Of a stretch of 64,000 bases of DNA, positions 1 through 8,865 are shown in pieces; the first letter of the stretch is position 1; each line of letters opens with the position of its first letter. The notes under the pieces were generated by a model that did no database searches, was not told the origin of the DNA, and worked only from the letters and a program-made list of their open reading frames with translations. Made by a program: the position numbers and the translations under genes. The DNA comes from Kitasatospora sp044457565 (GTDB lineage: Bacteria > Actinomycetota > Actinomycetes > Streptomycetales > Streptomycetaceae): NCBI RefSeq assembly GCF_044457565.1, contig NZ_JBITGZ010000005.1:186001-250000 (forward strand), given 5' to 3'.

Positions 1-33
1 TACCTCCGTGGTCGTCGACAGGACCCAGACTAC

Positions 34-109
34 TTGACACGAACGCCGTTCCATGGAAGAACGGTGTTCGTCACAAGAAACACCGTTCGTTCAGCACGAA
101 CGACGTTCG
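34..109 (+). promoter_or_regulatory. Promoter/operator region of the DHA2 exporter
   Basis: The region holds a consensus-like -35 hexamer TTGACA (34-39) and several overlapping inverted repeats. GAACGCCGTTC (41-51) and GAACGACGTTC (98-108) are near-identical palindromes. GAACGGTGTT (59-68) is the exact inverse of AACACCGTTC (79-88), and CGTTCGT (84-90) is the inverse of ACGAACG (96-102). No good -10 box is obvious. Such arrays in front of DHA2 exporters are usually TetR-family operators, so a regulator may lie just left of the window. That last step is inference. Confidence 0.55.
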
Positions 110-127
110 CCAGGAGGCGCCGAGCCC

Positions 128-1624
128 ATGACCGCACAACTCGCCGAGACCGCAGCAGCCCCCGGGGAGGCGGCACCCGGAGCGCTCTACCGCTGGCGCT
201 GGTGCGCTCTCGCCGTGATCCTCGTCGCCGAGGTGATGGACCTGCTCGACACCACGATCGTCAACGTCGCCGCGCCCGCCATCCAGCGCGCCTTCGGCGG
301 CAGCGAGTCCCAGATCCAGTGGATCTCCGCCGCGTACACCCTCGCCTTCGCCGTCCTGCTGGTGACCGGCGCCCGGCTCGGCGACCTCTACGGGCGCAAG
401 CGCCTGTTCGTCACCGGCGCGGCCGGCTTCACCGCGGCCTCGCTGCTCTGCGCCGCGGCCACCGGACCGGGCCTGCTGATCGGCGCCCGCACCGCCCAGG
501 GCGTCTTCGCCGCCCTGCTGATCCCGCAGGGCCTCGGCATCATCAAGGCCATGTTCCCGCCGAAGGAGATGGGCACCGCCTTCGGCCTGTTCGGCCCGGT
601 GATGGGCCTGTCCTCGGTGTTCGGCCCCACCCTCGGCGGCTACCTCACCTCCGCCGACTGGTTCGGCACCGGCTGGCGGATGGTGTTCCTGATCAACCTG
701 CCGCTCGGCATCGCCGCCGTCCTGGCGGGCGCCCGGTTCCTGCCCGCCGACGCCGACGCCGGGTTCGGCGCCAAGGCCGGTGCCGACGCGAACGCCCGCA
801 CCGGCGCCCGGATCGAACCGGTGGGCGTGCTGCTGCTCAGTGCCGCCGTCCTGATGCTGATCTACCCGCTCGTCCAGGGCCGCGAGCTCGGCTGGCCGCT
901 CTGGACGTACCTCTCCATGGCCGCCGCGCTGCCCCTGCTCTGGCTCTTCACCCGCCAGCAGCGGCGCGTCCTGCGCCGGGGCGGCTCGCCGCTGGTCGAG
1001 CCCTCGCTGTTCACCAAGCGCGCTTTCACCTCCGCCCTGACCACCGGGCTCGGCCTGTTCGCCGCCATGTCCGGCCTGCTGCTCTGCCTGACGCTCTACT
1101 TCCAGCTCGGGCTCGGCTGGACCCCGCTGCACGCCGGGCTCACGATGATCCCGCTCTCGCTGGGCCTGGTCGTCGGCGCGGTGCTCTCCGGCGGAGTCCT
1201 CGCCCCGAAGTACGGCCGCCGGGTGCTGCACGCCGGCATGGTGATCGCCGGCGCCGGAGTGCTCGGCATCTGGGCGAGCACCGCCCAGTGGTCCGCCGGT
1301 GTGACCAGCTGGCAGCTGGCCCCCGCCATCCTGGTCACCGGCTTCGGACTGGGCCTGATCATGGCCCCGTTCTTCGACATCGCCCTGGCCGGCGTGGACG
1401 ACCACGAGACCGGCTCAGCCTCCGGCGTGCTCAACGCCGCGCAGCAGCTCGGCGGCTCGATCGGCGTCGCGGTGCTCGGTACGGCCTTCTTCGGCCGGGC
1501 CACCTCCGACGGCTTCGAGCACGCGACGGGCTGGACGCTCGGCCTGACGAGCGCCGCCCTCGCCGTCGCCTTCCTGACCGCCTTCCTGATCCCCCGCCAG
1601 GCCCGCCCGACCGAGAAGAGCTGA
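128..1624 (+). CDS. MFS transporter, DHA2 (14-TMS drug:H+ antiporter) family
   Basis: A 498-residue integral membrane protein predicted to export drugs or metabolites using the proton gradient. The N-terminal helix contains the DHA-type LLDTTIVNVAAPAI signature (about residue 37 on), followed by GARLGDLYGRKR, the loop 2-3 motif A of the major facilitator superfamily. Hydrophobic segments continue to the C-terminus, and the length fits the EmrB/QacA group. The ATG at 128 is chosen because an AGGAGG ribosome site precedes it; an in-frame ATG at 53 lies inside the operator array. Substrate unknown. The palindromes upstream suggest a ligand-responsive repressor. Confidence 0.88.
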   Translation: MTAQLAETAAAPGEAAPGALYRWRWCALAVILVAEVMDLLDTTIVNVAAPAIQRAFGGSESQIQWISAAYTLAFAVLLVTGARLGDLYGRKRLFVTGAAGFTAASLLCAAATGPGLLIGARTAQGVFAALLIPQGLGIIKAMFPPKEMGTAFGLFGPVMGLSSVFGPTLGGYLTSADWFGTGWRMVFLINLPLGIAAVLAGARFLPADADAGFGAKAGADANARTGARIEPVGVLLLSAAVLMLIYPLVQGRELGWPLWTYLSMAAALPLLWLFTRQQRRVLRRGGSPLVEPSLFTKRAFTSALTTGLGLFAAMSGLLLCLTLYFQLGLGWTPLHAGLTMIPLSLGLVVGAVLSGGVLAPKYGRRVLHAGMVIAGAGVLGIWASTAQWSAGVTSWQLAPAILVTGFGLGLIMAPFFDIALAGVDDHETGSASGVLNAAQQLGGSIGVAVLGTAFFGRATSDGFEHATGWTLGLTSAALAVAFLTAFLIPRQARPTEKS

Positions 1625-1817
1625 GCCTTCGGGCCCGTCCCACTCCCGCGCGAGGAACTCGGCAGCGACCGCCGGCACGATCGCCCCCCGGGGACGGCGT
1701 GGCCGGCTTCGCCGTTGCCGTCGGAGCGGAGGAAGCGGACGCTCGGTTCACTCGGTCCGCCCAGGCTGCAACTGCTCACCCGTGTCAGCTCGTTCGCCGG
1801 GCGAGCAGCACCGCCGA

Positions 1818-2141
1818 TCAACCGGTACGGCCGTCCACCTCGCACCACACGCCCGTACGCGTGGAGTGGCCGAAGCGGTCGGCAGCCTCCAGCACGGCGA
1901 GGACGGTCAGCTGGACGGCCGGGTCGGCCGGCGTGGCAGCCGAGATGCGAAAGCCGGCCGTCGTCCTGCTCAGCCGGACCCGCGCGTGCGTCACGTACAC
2001 CAGCAGCATCACCAGCCAGCACGCCCGCACGAAGGCCCGGACGAGCGCGAGGCGGGCGGCCTGCACCTGCGGGTTCACTACGCCGGGTCGCGCGGCCAGG
2101 CGGGCCAGCCGGGCCATCCGTTCGGCCCGTTCGCCCCTCAC
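1818..2141 (-). CDS. Hypothetical protein (107 aa)
   Basis: A small basic protein I do not recognise. It has one hydrophobic stretch (ACWLVMLLVYVTHARVRLS) and a soluble C-terminal half ending in CEVDGRTG. The GTG start at 2141 overlaps the TGA of the upstream gene (GTGA), which indicates translational coupling and is why this start is preferred over the ATG at 2117. It forms a two-gene unit with the 83-aa gene, divergent from the XRE regulator. Confidence 0.55.
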   Translation of the reverse strand: MRGERAERMARLARLAARPGVVNPQVQAARLALVRAFVRACWLVMLLVYVTHARVRLSRTTAGFRISAATPADPAVQLTVLAVLEAADRFGHSTRTGVWCEVDGRTG

Positions 2142-2389
2142 CCGACCCGCCCCTCGTTCGGACGGGAGGCCTGATCGCGGGCGGCGGGCCGGGCGCTCAG
2201 GTCGGTACCGTCGGGCACCGGAGCGACCTGCGCGGGGTCCACCGTCCACTCGCGGCCTCCGCGTTCGGGACGCAGGTAGTACTGACCCCCCTGTGTGTCC
2301 ATGTAGATCCCCTTGCGCCCGGACCGGTTGTCCCGGACCAGCTCACCCGCGCGAGGCAGGTAGTTCGCACCGTTCGTTCGAGCGCCCAC
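2138..2389 (-). CDS. Small hypothetical protein of the XRE/DUF397 neighbourhood (83 aa)
   Basis: Begins with GTG at 2389 five bases after a strong AGGAGG site. The core (DNRSGRKGIYMDTQGGQYYLRP, with REWTVDP following) resembles the small conserved proteins often encoded beside DUF397/XRE pairs in streptomycetes, but no function is established. It is divergent from the XRE regulator and overlaps the next leftward gene by four bases. Confidence 0.65.
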   Translation of the reverse strand: MGARTNGANYLPRAGELVRDNRSGRKGIYMDTQGGQYYLRPERGGREWTVDPAQVAPVPDGTDLSARPAARDQASRPNEGRVG

Positions 2390-2575
2390 GCGCTCCTCCT
2401 GTCGTACTGGGCATGCTGCACGAAGTGCCCCCAAACCATGGGATTTCCGGAGAAGCAGGGATGAAGCCCCCTCGGCTGTGCACAATGAGTCTCGCCTGGT
2501 GACCGACCCGTCACCAAGCGTTGGCGTATGACAGTTCAACCGCTCATATCCGAGAGCCCGCAGGGGGTACACCAG

Positions 2576-3628
2576 ATGGCACGTCGCAAGCCCGCCCAGG
2601 GCGCAACTTCCTCCGCCACGGCGATCTGGGGTGAGGAGCTCCAGGAGTTGCGCAAGGCAGCAGGTCTGACGCAGGCCCAGCTCGCCGAACGGATCCATGT
2701 CGACCAGTCATGGGTGAGCCTGATGGAGAACGGACGGGCCGTGCTCACCCGTCGGCTCGCGACGGACTGCGACACCGCGCTCAGTACCGGCAACCTGCTG
2801 GAGCGCTCGTACCGGTACGTCGAGCGGGACATCGCGGACCACCACCCGGACTGGTTCCGCCAGTTCGTCGAGATCGAGCTCCAGGCAGAACAGGTGTGGG
2901 AGCTGGCGGCGGTACGGGTCTCAGGGCTTCTCCAGACCCCCGAGTACGCCGAGGCCCTCTACCGCGACTACGACCCCTATGCCGACGAGACCTCGATCGC
3001 CGAGCGGGTGGCCGCCCGGATGACACGACAGGAACGGCTCCATGGACCGGCGCGACTCCACCTCCAGGTACTGCTGGACGAGGGCGCCCTGCACAGAAGC
3101 GTCGGCGGCGCGGAGGTCATGTACCGCCAGCTGGATCATCTCCTGCACATCAGCCGGCTCCCGAACGTGACGCTTCAGGTTCTTCCGCTCTCCGGTGGGC
3201 AGTCGGACGACGTTTCGTCCATCGTGCTGCGGTTGCCGAGCGGCCAGGAATGGCTGTACTCGGAGAGCCTGACCCGAGGGCATCTCATCAGCGATGAATC
3301 CGAGTTGAGGACACACCGGCGACGATACGATCGGATCAGGTCGAATGCCCTCACAGTGGACGACTCGGCACGGCTGATCCGCACGATCATGGAAGGAGTG
3401 ATCAACATGCGCGCCACCGTTGATCTCGCCAAGGCCTCCTGGGTCAAGTCCTCCTACTCCGGAGGGAACGGCGGCGCGTGCGTCGAGTGGGCCCCGGCCA
3501 TCGCGGCCCGGGGCATCGTCCCCGTCCGGGACTCCAAGGACCCCCAGGGCCCGACCCTCCTCTTCCCCCGCGCCGCGTGGACGGACTTCGTCACCGCCGC
3601 CGCCGACGGCGAGTTCGACCTCGTCTGA
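2576..3628 (+). CDS. XRE-family regulator (HTH + DUF5753) fused in frame to a DUF397 domain
   Basis: A 350-residue protein. Residues about 16-75 form an XRE helix-turn-helix (ELRKAAGLTQAQLAERI, DQSWVSLMENG). The central part is a DUF5753 domain (LLQTPEYAEALYR, LPLSGGQSDDVS). The last 70 residues are DUF397 (SWVKSSYSGG, VRDSKDP). These are normally two adjacent genes. Here a GGAG site and an ATG (3407) sit at the joint, and a TGA is present one frame away (3399-3401), so the stop separating them seems lost by a small indel. The start at 2576 has an AGGGGG site; an ATG at 2528 has none. The pair is typical of WhiJ/BldB-like developmental control in streptomycetes (family knowledge). Confidence 0.85.
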   Translation: MARRKPAQGATSSATAIWGEELQELRKAAGLTQAQLAERIHVDQSWVSLMENGRAVLTRRLATDCDTALSTGNLLERSYRYVERDIADHHPDWFRQFVEIELQAEQVWELAAVRVSGLLQTPEYAEALYRDYDPYADETSIAERVAARMTRQERLHGPARLHLQVLLDEGALHRSVGGAEVMYRQLDHLLHISRLPNVTLQVLPLSGGQSDDVSSIVLRLPSGQEWLYSESLTRGHLISDESELRTHRRRYDRIRSNALTVDDSARLIRTIMEGVINMRATVDLAKASWVKSSYSGGNGGACVEWAPAIAARGIVPVRDSKDPQGPTLLFPRAAWTDFVTAAADGEFDLV

Positions 3629-3676
3629 CCCGCGGTCGGGCAGCTCGGGGCACCGGCGGTCTGCCATCATCGGCCG

Positions 3677-4180
3677 GTGAACAACGACCAGCGCATACCT
3701 CCCTCCAAGGTGGCCGGCGACCGCGCGTCGCTGACCGCGTTCCTCGACTACCAGCGCGAGACCCTCGCCATGAAGTGCCAGGGCTTGACCGGCGAGCAGC
3801 TGAGGCGCCGGGCGGTTCCGACCTCCGCACTGACCCTTCTCGGCCTCGTGCGGCATGCGGCCGAGGTCGAACGGGGTTGGTTCCGGCTGGTGCTGAGCGG
3901 CGAGGACTGCGAGCCTCTCTGGCCCAGGACCGGCGGCGAGTTCGCCGAGTTCCAGGTGGACGACGCCGACGTGGACGAGGCCTTCGTGGCCTGGCGCGAG
4001 GCGTGCGAGGGCTCGCGCGCCGCCGCGAGCGCCGTCGGATCCCTGGACGACACGGTGGACTTCCGAGGTGAGGTGATCTCGCTCCGCTACGTCCTCACCC
4101 ACATGATCGAGGAGTACGCGCGGCACAACGGCCACGCCGATCTGATCCGTGAGGCGATCGACGGGGCCGTCGGCGAGTAG
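3677..4180 (+). CDS. DinB family protein (DUF664-like)
   Basis: 167 residues with the four-helix DinB pattern: LTAFLDYQRETLAMKCQGLTGEQLRRR, then LGLVRHAAEVERGWF, and finally the conserved C-terminal HMIEEYARHNGHADLIREAIDG. Histidines in the HAAEVE and YARHNGH positions match the usual metal-binding triad. Actinobacterial members often act with mycothiol or are of unknown substrate. The GTG start lacks a clear ribosome site and lies close behind CATCAT, so a leaderless message is possible. Confidence 0.85.
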   Translation: MNNDQRIPPSKVAGDRASLTAFLDYQRETLAMKCQGLTGEQLRRRAVPTSALTLLGLVRHAAEVERGWFRLVLSGEDCEPLWPRTGGEFAEFQVDDADVDEAFVAWREACEGSRAAASAVGSLDDTVDFRGEVISLRYVLTHMIEEYARHNGHADLIREAIDGAVGE

Positions 4181-4349
4181 CAGGCGCGGGCGCTCCGGAC
4201 GAGCTCAAACCTCGATCCCGGCCGTTCATCTCAACGAGTGACCCAGCGGCGTTTCCGTCCGGCCTGCCGCCCCCATCGGCGGTTGGATCACGAACAACCG
4301 ACTGATCGGCGGCGTCCCCTGACGCTGCCCGGCAGAAGTGGATTCAGCG

Positions 4350-4793
4350 ATGGCACCCGTACCGAACGGCGTCTACTCGATCTCCCGTCCCAACGAGCAG
4401 CTGCTCACCCTGGAGGGTGGGTCCGAGCAGCCCGGCACGCCCGCGATCGTCCTGCCTCCCACCGGCCAGCCCGGCGAGCAGGAGTGGCAGGTGGAGCACC
4501 TCCCCAACGGCAACGTCACCATCCGCAACCTCAGGAGCGAGACGTTCCTGGGGTTCGAGGGTGACCCGAAGCCGAACTCGCAGGTCGCCGGGTTCCCGGA
4601 GCCCCGCGAGTGGGTGCTGTACCAGAGCGCGGAGCCGTTCACCTTCCACGTGGTCGTGCCCGGCGGCCCGGTCGACGGTGACGAGCTGGCGATGGACTTG
4701 AGCCTGCTGCGGATCTTCCCGCCGCGCGTCGCCCTGCGGCCGCTCGACGTCAACGAGCTCCGGCAGGCGTGGAGGTTCGAGTTCCACGAGTAG
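4350..4793 (+). CDS. Beta-trefoil protein resembling I66-family serine protease inhibitors
   Basis: A 147-residue soluble protein without signal peptide. The pattern NGVYSIS...LLTLEGG, QEWQVEHLPNGNVTIRN, FLGFEG, EPREWVLYQS and QAWRFEF is the repeated beta-trefoil layout of the I66 (macrocypin/cospin-like) inhibitor family, annotated in many streptomycetes. Inhibition of a protease has not been shown for bacterial members as far as I know. The ATG at 4350 is preferred over the GTG at 4338 because AGAAG lies upstream at suitable distance. A perfect hairpin follows the gene. Confidence 0.6.
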   Translation: MAPVPNGVYSISRPNEQLLTLEGGSEQPGTPAIVLPPTGQPGEQEWQVEHLPNGNVTIRNLRSETFLGFEGDPKPNSQVAGFPEPREWVLYQSAEPFTFHVVVPGGPVDGDELAMDLSLLRIFPPRVALRPLDVNELRQAWRFEFHE

Positions 4794-4805
4794 CAGGCCA
4801 CGACG

Positions 4806-4841
4806 GGCCCCGGGCCGGCTGTCGAGAGCCGGCCCGGGGCC
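4806..4841. terminator. Bidirectional hairpin terminator
   Basis: Perfect 15-bp inverted repeat (4806-4820 with 4827-4841) around a 6-nt loop, between convergent genes ending at 4793 and 4854. There is no T-tract, as is usual in streptomycetes. Confidence 0.75.
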
Positions 4842-4853
4842 GTCGCGTGCGGA

Positions 4854-5576
4854 CTACACCCAGTCCTGCTCGGGAGTGGCCGCCCGCAGCAGCTCGCCCG
4901 CGCCCTTGAGCACCGGCTCGCCGTGCGGCACGAACAGGGCCTCGACCCCCTCCAGCCCGGCCAGGCGCCGGAAGGACGTGATGGCCTGCGCCCGGTCCAC
5001 GTTGATCGGGCCGAGGATCGCCCGCCCGTCCGTGGTGGCGACGATGTCGCCCGGGAACAGCACGCCGGCGGCCGGGAGGTGGAGCGCGATCCCGCCCGGG
5101 GTGTGGCCGGGAACGTGCAGGACGTGGACGGGCTGGCCCCAGCCGTCGAGGGTGTCCCCCTCGTTCAGCTCCTGATCCACCGTGACGGGTCGCGGTGACT
5201 GGATCCCGGCGGCCGCGAAGCCGGCCATGACCTGCTCGTGCAGGACGCGCTCCTGGGCGGTGTACACCGGCTCGGCTTCGGCGGCGGCACCGCGGATGAC
5301 CGGGGCGTCCAGGGATCCGGCCAGGACGCGGGCGCCGGTGGCCGCCACGAGGTCCGCGGCGGAGCCCGTGTGATCGAGGTGGGAGTGGGTCAGCACGATC
5401 TGGCGCAGCTCCTGCGGGCGGGCGCCGAGCCGCGCCAGCGCGTCGAGGATCTCCGGGGCCGACCCCGGCACGCCGGTGTCGATCAGGGCGTAGCCGTCGG
5501 GCAGGCGCACGAGGTGCACGTGCCCGACCGCGAAGGGCAGCTGCCAGACGGCGGGTGTGAGCTGGATGAGTTCCAT
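4854..5576 (-). CDS. MBL-fold metallo-hydrolase (240 aa)
   Basis: A metallo-beta-lactamase-fold hydrolase. The metal-binding signature THSHLDHTG is at about residue 63, followed by PGHTPGG, the PGD aspartate motif (FPGDIV) and a terminal histidine in PHGEP. These are all the ligands needed for a dinuclear zinc site. Its length and the short N-terminal strand (LTPAVWQLPF) match small glyoxalase II/lactonase-like members. Substrate unknown. Convergent with the inhibitor-like gene; a second, unrelated-looking MBL gene lies upstream on the same strand 136 bp away. Confidence 0.85.
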   Translation of the reverse strand: MELIQLTPAVWQLPFAVGHVHLVRLPDGYALIDTGVPGSAPEILDALARLGARPQELRQIVLTHSHLDHTGSAADLVAATGARVLAGSLDAPVIRGAAAEAEPVYTAQERVLHEQVMAGFAAAGIQSPRPVTVDQELNEGDTLDGWGQPVHVLHVPGHTPGGIALHLPAAGVLFPGDIVATTDGRAILGPINVDRAQAITSFRRLAGLEGVEALFVPHGEPVLKGAGELLRAATPEQDWV

Positions 5577-5712
5577 CCCCCGACGCTAACCACCGCCGCC
5601 GCGCGGCCAACGCCTTTGCGCCGTACGCGGATTCCGCGCACCGCGAACGACCGCGGCGCCCCCGCACCCGGTCCGGCCGGAGCTCGCCCGCCGGGCTTCC
5701 CCGCGCCCCGGC

Positions 5713-6627
5713 CTACACCGGGCCGTGGTCCGCCCATCGCCCGAGGGTGAACTCGCCTCCCTCCCGCCGGACCTCGACGGCGCCGGCCCCACCGAAGTGC
5801 GCGGGCACCACCAGTTCCCGTTCGTCGGCGGCCCGTTCCAGGATCCGGCGGCGGCTGGCCACCGCCTGCTCCGCGTCCATGCAGAAGCAGCTGTTGCAGG
5901 AGGGCCGGAGGATCTGGACGGGACTGTGCAGCAGATCGCCGACGAAGACCGCCCGGTCGCCGCCGGATGCCAGGCGCAGTACCGAGGAGCCGGGCGTGTG
6001 GCCGGGCGCGGACTCCAGGGTGAGGTGCTCGTCGATGCGGTGGACGCCGTCCCACAACACGGCCTGCCCGGCGCGGTGGACGGGCGCGATGCTGTCCTCG
6101 TAGATGAGCCGGTCGTCCTCCCGCAGGCCGTTCCCGTACGCGTTGGCCGGGCCGAAGTGGTGGTCGTCGGCGGCCGGGACGAGGTACCGGGCGTTGGGGA
6201 ACGTCGGTACCCATGCCCCGTCCACGTCGACGGTGTTCCAGCCGACGTGGTCGCCGTGGACGTGGGTGTTGACGACGACGTCGACGTCCTGCGGGCGGAC
6301 GCCGGCTCGGGCCAGCGCGCCGAGGAAGTCGCCCTGCCAGTGGTGGAACTGCGGCGATCCGGGCCGCTCGCGCCCGTTGCCCACGCCGGTGTCGACCAGG
6401 ACGGTCCGCCCGCCGCTGCGCAGCACCCAGGTCTGCAGGGCCACCACCGCCCGGTCACTGTCCGGCTCCCAGTGATCCGGCGCGAGCCAGTTCTCGTTCT
6501 CCTGCCACAGCTCGGCTCCGGAGGCCGGGACCATGTCGCGGGCAGGCGTGAACGGCCCGCTCCACTCGACGATCCTGATGACCTCGACGTCTCCCAGCAC
6601 CATGCCCTGCGGGCTCTCGTTCTCCAT
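5713..6627 (-). CDS. MBL-fold metallo-hydrolase, lactonase-like (304 aa)
   Basis: Contains NTHVHGDHVGW (metal motif), PGHTPGSS, VGDLLH and PAHFGG, the complete ligand set of the MBL fold. The long N-terminal region (about 95 residues before the HxHxDH) and FPNARYLVPAADD are typical of AttM/AHL-lactonase and organophosphate-hydrolase-like proteins of this size. The start at 6627 has a CAGGGG site; an internal ATG eight codons later is possible. Divergently transcribed from an AraC-type regulator, which is the natural candidate for its control. Confidence 0.83.
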   Translation of the reverse strand: MENESPQGMVLGDVEVIRIVEWSGPFTPARDMVPASGAELWQENENWLAPDHWEPDSDRAVVALQTWVLRSGGRTVLVDTGVGNGRERPGSPQFHHWQGDFLGALARAGVRPQDVDVVVNTHVHGDHVGWNTVDVDGAWVPTFPNARYLVPAADDHHFGPANAYGNGLREDDRLIYEDSIAPVHRAGQAVLWDGVHRIDEHLTLESAPGHTPGSSVLRLASGGDRAVFVGDLLHSPVQILRPSCNSCFCMDAEQAVASRRRILERAADERELVVPAHFGGAGAVEVRREGGEFTLGRWADHGPV

Positions 6628-6728
6628 GCCCCTGACTCTAGGAGCGGCGAGTTGAGTCTCTCAATGCTCATCGAGCTCTCCCGGATACGCGTCCGTCTCA
6701 CCGCTGATGCCAGGGGTACGCTGGCGCG
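6628..6728. promoter_or_regulatory. Divergent promoter region with inverted repeat
   Basis: The 101-bp space between the MBL hydrolase and the AraC regulator. It contains the inverted repeat TTGAG-TCT-CTCAA (6652-6664) followed by another CTCA, a plausible operator for the neighbouring regulator. No -35/-10 pair was convincing by eye. Confidence 0.4.
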
Positions 6729-7661
6729 ATGGATGTGGTGAGCGACGCGATCTCGACCGTACGCATCGGACGGCCCTCCTCCAACCGGGTACGGGTGAGC
6801 GGGAGTTGGTGCACGCGGCTCGCCCCGTACGACGGCGCGGGGTTCCACGTCGTCCTGGAGGGCAGCTGCTGGCTGCTGCCGGACGGCGGTTCCCCGATCG
6901 CGCTCGGCCCGGGTGACGCGGTGCTGCTGCCGCACGGCACGGGGCATGTGATCGCGGACTCCCCCCGCGACGCGCGGGCCGTGGAGCAGGCCGTGCCGTT
7001 CGAGCGCTGGGTCGGCGCGCAGCCGCCGCGTGGGCCCCGGGCCGCCGGCGGCGAGGTGGAGCTGCTGTGCGGCAAGTACCGGCTCGACCGCAGTCGCGTA
7101 CACCCGCTCATGGCGGAGCTCCCGACGATCGTCCACCTGCCGAACCGGGTCGGCTGCCACCCCGAACTGCGCGCCGCCATCGGCCTGCTGGGCAGCGAGC
7201 TGGTCGAGCAGCGGCCCGGCTCCTGTGTCGCGGTGCCCAGCCTGGTCGACCTGCTCCTCGTCTACATGATCCGTTCGTGGGTGGCCGAGGACCTGACCGG
7301 GGTCTGGCCGGCCGTCCTGGGCGACCCGGTGACCGCCGCCGCCCTGCGGGCGCTGCACTCGGCCCCGTCCGCCCCGTGGACCACCGACCGCCTGGCCGCC
7401 GAGGCGGGCGTCTCCCGCCCCACCCTGGCCCGCCGCTTCACCGCCCTGGTCGGCCGGCCCCCGATGGCGTACCTCACCTGGTGGCGCCTGACCCTCGCCG
7501 CCACCTCGCTCCGCGACACCCAGGACTCCCTGGCCGCCATCGCCCGCCGGGTCGGCTACGGCACCCCGTACGCCCTGTCGCATGCCTTCAGCCGGGAGTT
7601 CGGGACCACCCCGGGGCGGTACCGGGCGGCTGCCGCCGACGGGTCGCCGGCCGTGCGGTAG
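6729..7661 (+). CDS. AraC family transcriptional regulator
   Basis: 310 residues. The N-terminal half is a cupin sensing domain (GFHVVLEGSCWLLPDG, GPGDAVLLPHGTGHVI). The C-terminal 100 residues carry two helix-turn-helix motifs of AraC type (LAAEAGVSRPTLARRF and IARRVGYGTPYALSHAFSREFG), ending in the usual TTPGRYR. A start at 6729 gives the full cupin domain. It probably controls the divergent MBL hydrolase and itself; the ligand is unknown. Confidence 0.88.
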   Translation: MDVVSDAISTVRIGRPSSNRVRVSGSWCTRLAPYDGAGFHVVLEGSCWLLPDGGSPIALGPGDAVLLPHGTGHVIADSPRDARAVEQAVPFERWVGAQPPRGPRAAGGEVELLCGKYRLDRSRVHPLMAELPTIVHLPNRVGCHPELRAAIGLLGSELVEQRPGSCVAVPSLVDLLLVYMIRSWVAEDLTGVWPAVLGDPVTAAALRALHSAPSAPWTTDRLAAEAGVSRPTLARRFTALVGRPPMAYLTWWRLTLAATSLRDTQDSLAAIARRVGYGTPYALSHAFSREFGTTPGRYRAAAADGSPAVR

Positions 7662-7690
7662 CCCCTGGCGCACCGTCAGGAGCGGCAGGT

Positions 7691-8671
7691 TCAGTGCGTT
7701 CGGTGTGGGCCGAGCAGGTCGCGGCCCAGCGGTGTCAGGGTGTGCAGGACCGAGCCCCCCATTCGCCGGGTGAGGATGAGACCTCCCGCACGCAGGACAG
7801 CGGCGTGCTGGCTCGCGGTCGCGGCGGCCGTGCCGGTGGCCCGGGCGAGCTCCCCGGTGGAGCAGCCGCCGCTCTCGTGGAGTACCGCCAGCATCGCGGC
7901 GCGGGTGCGGCCGAGGAGCGGGGCGAGGGCCTCCGGGGCGGGCGGCCGGTCGGCGGTCAGCAGCCCGTCCAGGGCGGTCGGGTAGATCAGTTCGGGCCGG
8001 CCGCCGCTCAGGGCGGACCAGCCGTCGAAGACCGGACCGGGCCCGCCGAGGACCACCGGCTGGAGCAGCAGCCCCTGCCCGCACAGCTGCACCTCGACGT
8101 CCTGCGGCTGGGTCAGCGCCACCTCCAGCACCGGGGCCCGCCAGCGAATGCGCGGGTGCAGCGTGGACAGCAGCCGCTCGACCCCGCCGTCGGCCAGCGC
8201 GCGGCTGCGCAGCGAACGGTCCGCGTCCACCTGGGCCCGCAGCCCGGACCAGTACGGCTCGACGGCATCGGCCAGGTAGTCCTGGACGGCGGCGCCGAGC
8301 TGCTGGCGCGCGTCGACGCTGCCTTCACCGAGGGCCCGCGCGAACGGCGTGAGCGGGCGCACCTCGCCCAGCCGGCCCAGGTAGTGGTCGACCCGCTGCT
8401 GGTCCAGGCCGGTCACCTCCGGGCCGATGGCCGACCCGTCGGGCAGGTGGAAGAAGTCGGGCAGACCGGCGCCGGGCCCCAGCAGATCCAGCAGCAGCCG
8501 GCTCTGCGGGCCGAGCCTGCGGCCCAGGGAGCGCCGCCACACCGACAGCCGGGCGCCGGCGGGCCGGCCCGTCAGCAGCCGGAGGCTGAGCGTCAGTTCG
8601 GCCGTCGCGTCCGCGCAGGGGGCCAACCTGATGCGGGCCAGGTCGTCGGGGGTGAAGTGGATCCGGAGCAT
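7691..8671 (-). CDS. ArsR-type winged-helix transcriptional regulator (326 aa)
   Basis: A large ArsR-like regulator of a kind common in streptomycetes. The N-terminal 240 residues have no motif I can name. The C-terminal segment is a winged helix: RAAMLAVLHESGGCSTGELARATGTAAATASQHAAVLRAGGL followed by the wing RRMGGSVLHTLTPLG. No cysteine metal box of the SmtB kind is seen, so it is unlikely to sense metals. The start at 8671 follows GGGGGACA. It is divergent from the secreted SH3-like gene. Confidence 0.82.
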   Translation of the reverse strand: MLRIHFTPDDLARIRLAPCADATAELTLSLRLLTGRPAGARLSVWRRSLGRRLGPQSRLLLDLLGPGAGLPDFFHLPDGSAIGPEVTGLDQQRVDHYLGRLGEVRPLTPFARALGEGSVDARQQLGAAVQDYLADAVEPYWSGLRAQVDADRSLRSRALADGGVERLLSTLHPRIRWRAPVLEVALTQPQDVEVQLCGQGLLLQPVVLGGPGPVFDGWSALSGGRPELIYPTALDGLLTADRPPAPEALAPLLGRTRAAMLAVLHESGGCSTGELARATGTAAATASQHAAVLRAGGLILTRRMGGSVLHTLTPLGRDLLGPHRTH

Positions 8672-8865
8672 CGCGTGCGTGTCCCCCCGCCGTATGACAT
8701 CGCGTCATCTTCACACGGCCGGACCGGCGTTGCCAGACCCCGAACCGGGCTCCGGCCTGGGGTGTTAGGGCCTGGCCGAAAGGTGTGGGCCGCCGCGGCG
8801 TCGCGGCTCCACCCTGGTGGTACGCCGGCGGAGGGGCCGCCGAGCACCGAAGGAGCACCAAGGAT

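Noticed and set aside
34..2502. Long plus-strand frame overlapping the DHA2 exporter
   Set aside because: Shifted frame of the transporter; Arg/Pro-rich, no ribosome site.
4238..4564. Plus-strand frame overlapping the start of the inhibitor-like gene
   Set aside because: Out of frame with the recognisable beta-trefoil protein; Arg-rich.
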